Assembly: GCA_013286425.1 (NCBI GenBank)
Contig: JABDFS010000024.1
Coordinates: 1-38,423, forward strand
From: Bacteroidota bacterium
GTDB lineage: Bacteria; Bacteroidota; Bacteroidia; Chitinophagales; Chitinophagaceae
DNA: 38,423 nt
Direction: 5' to 3'
Part shown: positions 34,906 to 38,423 of the stretch, in pieces
Layout: each line of letters opens with the position of its first letter
Numbering within the stretch: the stretch's first letter is position 1
The notes under the pieces: model-generated
Told to the model about the DNA's origin: nothing
Database searches by the model: none
What the model saw: only the letters and a program-made list of their open reading frames with translations
Translations under genes and position numbers: made by a program

Positions 34906-35787
34906 ATGCCAGGCCAGTTAAAAGAAGTTCGTAATCGTATCAGTTCTGTTCAAAGCACACAACAAATTACCAAGGCAATGAAGATGGTAAGTGCTGCCAA
35001 ATTACGCCGCGCACAGGAAGCCATCCTGCAAATGCGTCCTTATGCACAAAAGCTTCAGGAGATGCTGAGCAATATTGTTAGTAATATTGAAGGAGGAGCC
35101 GACCTTAAACTTGCTGAAGAAAGGCCTGTGGAAAAGGTTTTGATGATTGTTATTACAAGCGACCGCGGATTGGCCGGAGCTTATAATGCCAACATTGTTA
35201 AACTGGCAAAACAAACCATTGCTGAAAAATACAGTTCACAATTAAACAAAGGGAATGTTGCCATTTGGGGCATTGGTAAAAAAGGTTATGAAAGCTTTGT
35301 AAAGTCCGGCTACAAAACAAGCGCTGATTATAAAGATATCTTCCTGAACCTGAAATTTGAAAGTGTGCAGACTGCAGCGCAGGCTGCCATGAAGGCTTTT
35401 GAAAATAAAGAGTTTGATGTTGTACATATAGTATACAGCGAATTTAAAAACGCTGCTACACAGCGTTTTGTGGCAGAGCAATTTTTACCCATTCCAAAAG
35501 TGCTGAAAAAAGAAGGCGCTAAAAAAGCAGATTTCCTATTCGAGCCTGAAAAAGAAAAGCTCATTGCTGAGTTGATGCCTAAAATTTTAAATACCCAATT
35601 ATATAAAGCTGTTTTGGATGCAAATGCAAGTGAGCATGGAGCACGCATGACAGCCATGGATAAAGCAAGCGATAATGCCAATGAGTTGTTGAAATCGCTG
35701 CGTATTTCTTATAACCGTGCACGCCAGGCAGCTATTACAACAGAGCTTACAGAAATTGTAAGTGGCGCTGCCGCTTTACAGGGATAA
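34906..35787 (+). CDS. atpG: ATP synthase F1 gamma subunit
   Basis: This 293-residue protein is the central rotor shaft of F-type ATP synthase. The N-terminal helix LKEVRNRISSVQSTQQITKAMKMVSAAKLRRAQ, the central ITSDRGLAGAYN block, and the C-terminal helix NRARQAAITTELTEIVSGAAALQ are diagnostic. No other atp gene is adjacent: secA lies upstream on the other strand and scpB downstream, so atpG is separated from the rest of the complex's genes. It probably has its own promoter in the long upstream gap. Confidence 0.96.
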   Translation: MPGQLKEVRNRISSVQSTQQITKAMKMVSAAKLRRAQEAILQMRPYAQKLQEMLSNIVSNIEGGADLKLAEERPVEKVLMIVITSDRGLAGAYNANIVKLAKQTIAEKYSSQLNKGNVAIWGIGKKGYESFVKSGYKTSADYKDIFLNLKFESVQTAAQAAMKAFENKEFDVVHIVYSEFKNAATQRFVAEQFLPIPKVLKKEGAKKADFLFEPEKEKLIAELMPKILNTQLYKAVLDANASEHGARMTAMDKASDNANELLKSLRISYNRARQAAITTELTEIVSGAAALQG

Positions 35788-35794
35788 GCCCCCA

Positions 35795-35808
35795 TCCCCT
35801 GAAGGGGA
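35795..35808. repeat. CCCCTGAAGGGG hairpin between atpG and scpB
   Basis: TCCCCT-GA-AGGGGA is a short perfect palindrome just after the atpG stop, followed by TATAAAACTTGTGAACACGT. The sequence type is a frequent intergenic repeat in Bacteroidota (from memory). It is not a convincing terminator. Confidence 0.5.
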
Positions 35809-35841
35809 GTATAAAACTTGTGAACACGTGAACTTATAACT

Positions 35842-36501
35842 TTGGAACTAAGTACTATTATTCCTCATATTGAAGCCTTAATCTTTGCAAGTGAAAAGCC
35901 TTTGACTGCTTTGGACATTGTTGAGCTTATTAATAATGCGTTAGGCTTTATGGAAGAACGCATCAACTTAGACCAGGTTGAAAGTTGTATTGAGGGCATC
36001 CACGAAAAATATCAGTCAGAGTTTTATCCATTCGAAGTAAAAGAAAGTGGCGGAGGCTGGCAATTCCTTACCAAAAAAGATTTTCATAAAACCATCGCAC
36101 AACTGAACGGTGATAAATTTTTAAAACGCTTATCAACCGCCGCAATGGAAACGCTTGCCATCATTGCTTACAAACATCCAATAACCAAAGGAGAAATTGA
36201 GAGTATTCGCGGCGTAAACAGCGATTACAGTATTCAGAAACTGCTTGAAAAAGAATTGATCATTATTACAGGCAGAAGTGAAAATTTACCGGGCAAACCA
36301 TTGGTATACGCAACATCAAAATCTTTCATGGATTATTTCGGTATAAACTCTTCTGAAGATTTACCTAAGATAAAAGAAGTGTTTGCAGAACAACTGGTAC
36401 AGCCCACACTTATCAACGATAGCGATTTTAAAACCGTAGCAGCAGATGAAGTGCCTAATTTATCTGTGAACGAAAGCGGTGATCTTACACAGGAAAATTA
36501 G
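35842..36501 (+). CDS. scpB: Segregation and condensation protein ScpB
   Basis: This 219-residue winged-helix protein belongs to the SMC-ScpA-ScpB condensin that organises and separates chromosomes. The N-terminus IIPHIEALIFASEKPLT, the MEETLAIIAYKHPITKGEIE-like segment (here AAMETLAIIAYKHPITKGEI, then SIRGVNSDYSIQKLLEKELI), and GRSENLPGKPLVYATS are typical. The only start upstream of the conserved region is the TTG at 35842, since an in-frame stop lies at 35821-35823. The acidic C-terminal tail is poorly conserved. scpA is not in the window. Confidence 0.9.
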   Translation: MELSTIIPHIEALIFASEKPLTALDIVELINNALGFMEERINLDQVESCIEGIHEKYQSEFYPFEVKESGGGWQFLTKKDFHKTIAQLNGDKFLKRLSTAAMETLAIIAYKHPITKGEIESIRGVNSDYSIQKLLEKELIIITGRSENLPGKPLVYATSKSFMDYFGINSSEDLPKIKEVFAEQLVQPTLINDSDFKTVAADEVPNLSVNESGDLTQEN

Positions 36502-36551
36502 CTGCGTCTCTATCCATTTACAGGAAGCGGTTTTTTAAGCCATTTATTTGT

Positions 36552-36582
36552 TTTGATTCATTCAAAATAAAATATATATTTG
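36552..36582 (+). promoter_or_regulatory. Consensus Bacteroidota promoter of the TonB receptor gene
   Basis: TTTG at 36552-36555 and TATATTTG at 36575-36582 match the -33 TTTG and -7 TAnnTTTG elements exactly, with a 19-base spacer. Transcription would start about 24 bp before the ATG at 36613. It is the clearest promoter in the window. Confidence 0.7.
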
Positions 36583-36612
36583 GTTATTCAGCCATTTTCA
36601 ATCGCAACCTTT

Positions 36613-38423
36613 ATGTATAAATCAACCTTAACTGCTTTAAGCTTTGCTATAGCCATATATACTTCTGCGCAAACAACATCAGGCAATGAACCAGGCAAAG
36701 ATTCAATTCCAAGAAAAGATTCACTCTTAATCGATCTGAAAGAAAATCTTGCTGATAACATTCCAACAATTTCACTTGATGAGAACGCATTGAACGATGC
36801 AAACGATCAGAATATTTCTTCTTTATTAACGGCAGGACGAGATCCGTTTTACAATGCCGCAACATTTAATTTCAGCGCGGCGCATTTTCATGTTCGTGGT
36901 TATGATGCAAATTATATAAGCACTTATATAAATGGTGTGCCAATGGATAATCTTGATAATGGTTATACGCCGTTTGGCTTATGGGGTGGATTGAATGATG
37001 TATTCCGCAACCGCGATGTAAACATTGGTATTCGTTATAACACATTTGCATTCGGTGATATTGGTAATACAACCAATATTGATGTACGCGCCATAAAACA
37101 AAAACCGCAAACCAATATTGGCTATGCATATGCAAACAGGAACTACGATCAGCGTTTAATATTTACGCATAGCACCGGCTTGAATAAAAAAGGATGGGCT
37201 TTCACCATTTCCGGTAGCTGGCGTTATGCAGGTGAAGGTTATGTACCCGGAACTTATTTTAATAGTTATAGCTGGTTTGCCGCGATCGATAAAAAATTAG
37301 GGCAGCGCCAGATACTTTCACTCATTGCTTTTAATGCACCTGCTGAGAGTGGAAGGCAAAGTGCAGCAACACAGGAAATGTTTGAGTTGGCAAACACACA
37401 TTATTATAATCCATCGTGGGGTTATCAGAATGGAAAGAAAAGAAATGCAAACATCAGCAGCAGCAATCAGCCGGTAATGATCTTAACGCATGATTTCAGG
37501 ATAAGCAATAAAACAGATCTTACAACTTCTCTTGCATACAGTTTTGGTGAAAGAACTTATTCGGCACTTGACTGGTACAACGCGCCTGATCCGCGTCCTG
37601 ATTATTATCGTTACCTGCCGTCGTACTATAAAGATGATCCTTATCAACAACAACAGGTTGCAGATAACTTAATAAATAATGAAGCGGCAAGGCAAATCAA
37701 CTGGGATAATTTATATAACATCAATCGCAATAACACTTCAACTGTTCATAATGCAAATGGCATTGATAGCAATACTGTAACGGGTAATCGTTCTTATTAC
37801 ATACAAGGTGAAAGAGTAACGAATACAAAACGCATCATTTTTAATTCGGTACTGAATTCGCGTTTAAGCAATCATGTTGATCTTACTGCAGGCGAAAGTT
37901 ATCAATCGACCAACAACAATTATTTTCAACGCGTAAAAGATCTGCTTGGCGGTAGTTTCTGGGTTGATATAAACCAGTTTGCCCAGCGCGATTTTCCAAC
38001 AAATGATGATGCGTATCAAAACGATCTGAATCATCCTAACCGCATTGTAAAAACAGGCGATAAATACGGTTACAATTACAATATCAAAATTGATAAAGCA
38101 ACTATTTGGAGCCAGTTGGTTTTTAATTTTTCACACATAGATTATAATCCGGTGAGACGCACAACATCAGCAACAGAGAATTTAGACCCGAAGAGCGAAA
38201 CATTTAACGAAGTAATCGACCAGCAGCAATTGAATGCACAATGCACACTTGATGCATTTGCAGGCTATTCATGGCGCGTTCCGCATGCATATATCGGTTC
38301 AGGATTTAAAAGAAAAGCGTTGTACATATCATTCTATGCGGGTGTAAATAATATTTTAAGCAACCAGGATATAACGGCTTCTGCTTATGAACAACTGCGC
38401 TACGATTATTCAACATCAGATAT
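36613..38423 (+). CDS. TonB-dependent receptor, 3' end beyond the window
   Basis: The frame runs 603 codons to the window edge without a stop. A signal peptide (MYKSTLTALSFAIAIYTSAQ) is followed by a short linker and a plug domain: SSLLTAGRDPFYNAATF, FHVRGYDANYISTYINGVPM, and a plug end in GNTTNIDVRA. Amphipathic barrel strands with aromatic girdles follow (YSWFAAIDKKLGQRQILSLI, DLTTSLAYSFGERTYSALDW). The carboxypeptidase-like N-terminal domain common in SusC-type receptors is missing, and no SusD gene can be seen yet. It would import an unknown large nutrient across the outer membrane using TonB energy. Confidence 0.87.
   Translation, partial: MYKSTLTALSFAIAIYTSAQTTSGNEPGKDSIPRKDSLLIDLKENLADNIPTISLDENALNDANDQNISSLLTAGRDPFYNAATFNFSAAHFHVRGYDANYISTYINGVPMDNLDNGYTPFGLWGGLNDVFRNRDVNIGIRYNTFAFGDIGNTTNIDVRAIKQKPQTNIGYAYANRNYDQRLIFTHSTGLNKKGWAFTISGSWRYAGEGYVPGTYFNSYSWFAAIDKKLGQRQILSLIAFNAPAESGRQSAATQEMFELANTHYYNPSWGYQNGKKRNANISSSNQPVMILTHDFRISNKTDLTTSLAYSFGERTYSALDWYNAPDPRPDYYRYLPSYYKDDPYQQQQVADNLINNEAARQINWDNLYNINRNNTSTVHNANGIDSNTVTGNRSYYIQGERVTNTKRIIFNSVLNSRLSNHVDLTAGESYQSTNNNYFQRVKDLLGGSFWVDINQFAQRDFPTNDDAYQNDLNHPNRIVKTGDKYGYNYNIKIDKATIWSQLVFNFSHIDYNPVRRTTSATENLDPKSETFNEVIDQQQLNAQCTLDAFAGYSWRVPHAYIGSGFKRKALYISFYAGVNNILSNQDITASAYEQLRYDYSTSD

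Overview
The window looks like chromosomal DNA from a Bacteroidota bacterium, most likely a Chitinophagaceae-type member of the Chitinophagales (inference). The signs are AT-rich DNA, two secreted proteins ending in type IX secretion (T9SS) sorting domains, a SecA of about 1,100 residues with the Bacteroidota-style length, a TonB-dependent receptor, a GMC oxidoreductase paired with a gluconate-2-dehydrogenase subunit 3 protein, few Shine-Dalgarno sites, and a textbook Bacteroidota promoter (TTTG-N19-TAnnTTTG) before the receptor. I see no rRNA, tRNA, CRISPR array, transposase or phage module.

Layout. 1-1605: two broken TPR/LytS-type histidine kinase genes meet tail to tail near 1215-1245, each losing its 3' part. 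1872-5745: a T9SS-exported protein with head-like repeats and an S74 self-cleaving chaperone domain, then a vanadium-haloperoxidase-like lipoprotein, then a leftover copy of the S74 protein's last ~40 codons with its own terminator. 6213-10036: two unrelated peptide transporters (POT and OPT families) in a row. 10130-13615: an outer-membrane barrel protein and an MscS channel on the minus strand, then an AsmA-like protein. 13755-19070: a three-gene phosphorelay block (single-domain receiver; receiver-kinase; CHASE3-HAMP-GAF kinase with three receivers) with no DNA-binding output. 19194-20300: an exported papain/bleomycin-hydrolase-like peptidase. 21086-25066: carA, a PQQ-type sugar dehydrogenase with a T9SS tail, a small TPR protein, a possible 25-residue protein, and a secreted DinB-fold protein. 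25216-27354: a ligase-polymerase LigD lacking the phosphoesterase domain. 27556-34021 (all minus): a methyltransferase, a frameshifted GMC oxidoreductase with its Tat-exported partner, and secA. 34906-38423: atpG, scpB and the 5' part of a TonB-dependent receptor.

The most unusual feature is in the intergenic DNA. Three separate gaps (5926-5985, 20812-20877, 34363-34446) hold tandem arrays with an exact 11-bp period but different unit sequences. In each, one strand is open and reads as an 11-residue peptide repeat. The first and third give closely similar repeats (LYRPYTDLIQT-like and LYRSYIEVISK-like). They may be the remains of, or living members of, a small repeat-protein or repeat-element family. 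The third array also contains a perfect 26-bp inverted repeat.

Functionally the window is mostly core and housekeeping (SecA, CarA, AtpG, ScpB) mixed with cell-surface, nutrient-uptake and sensing genes. No single operon-scale novel pathway is evident.
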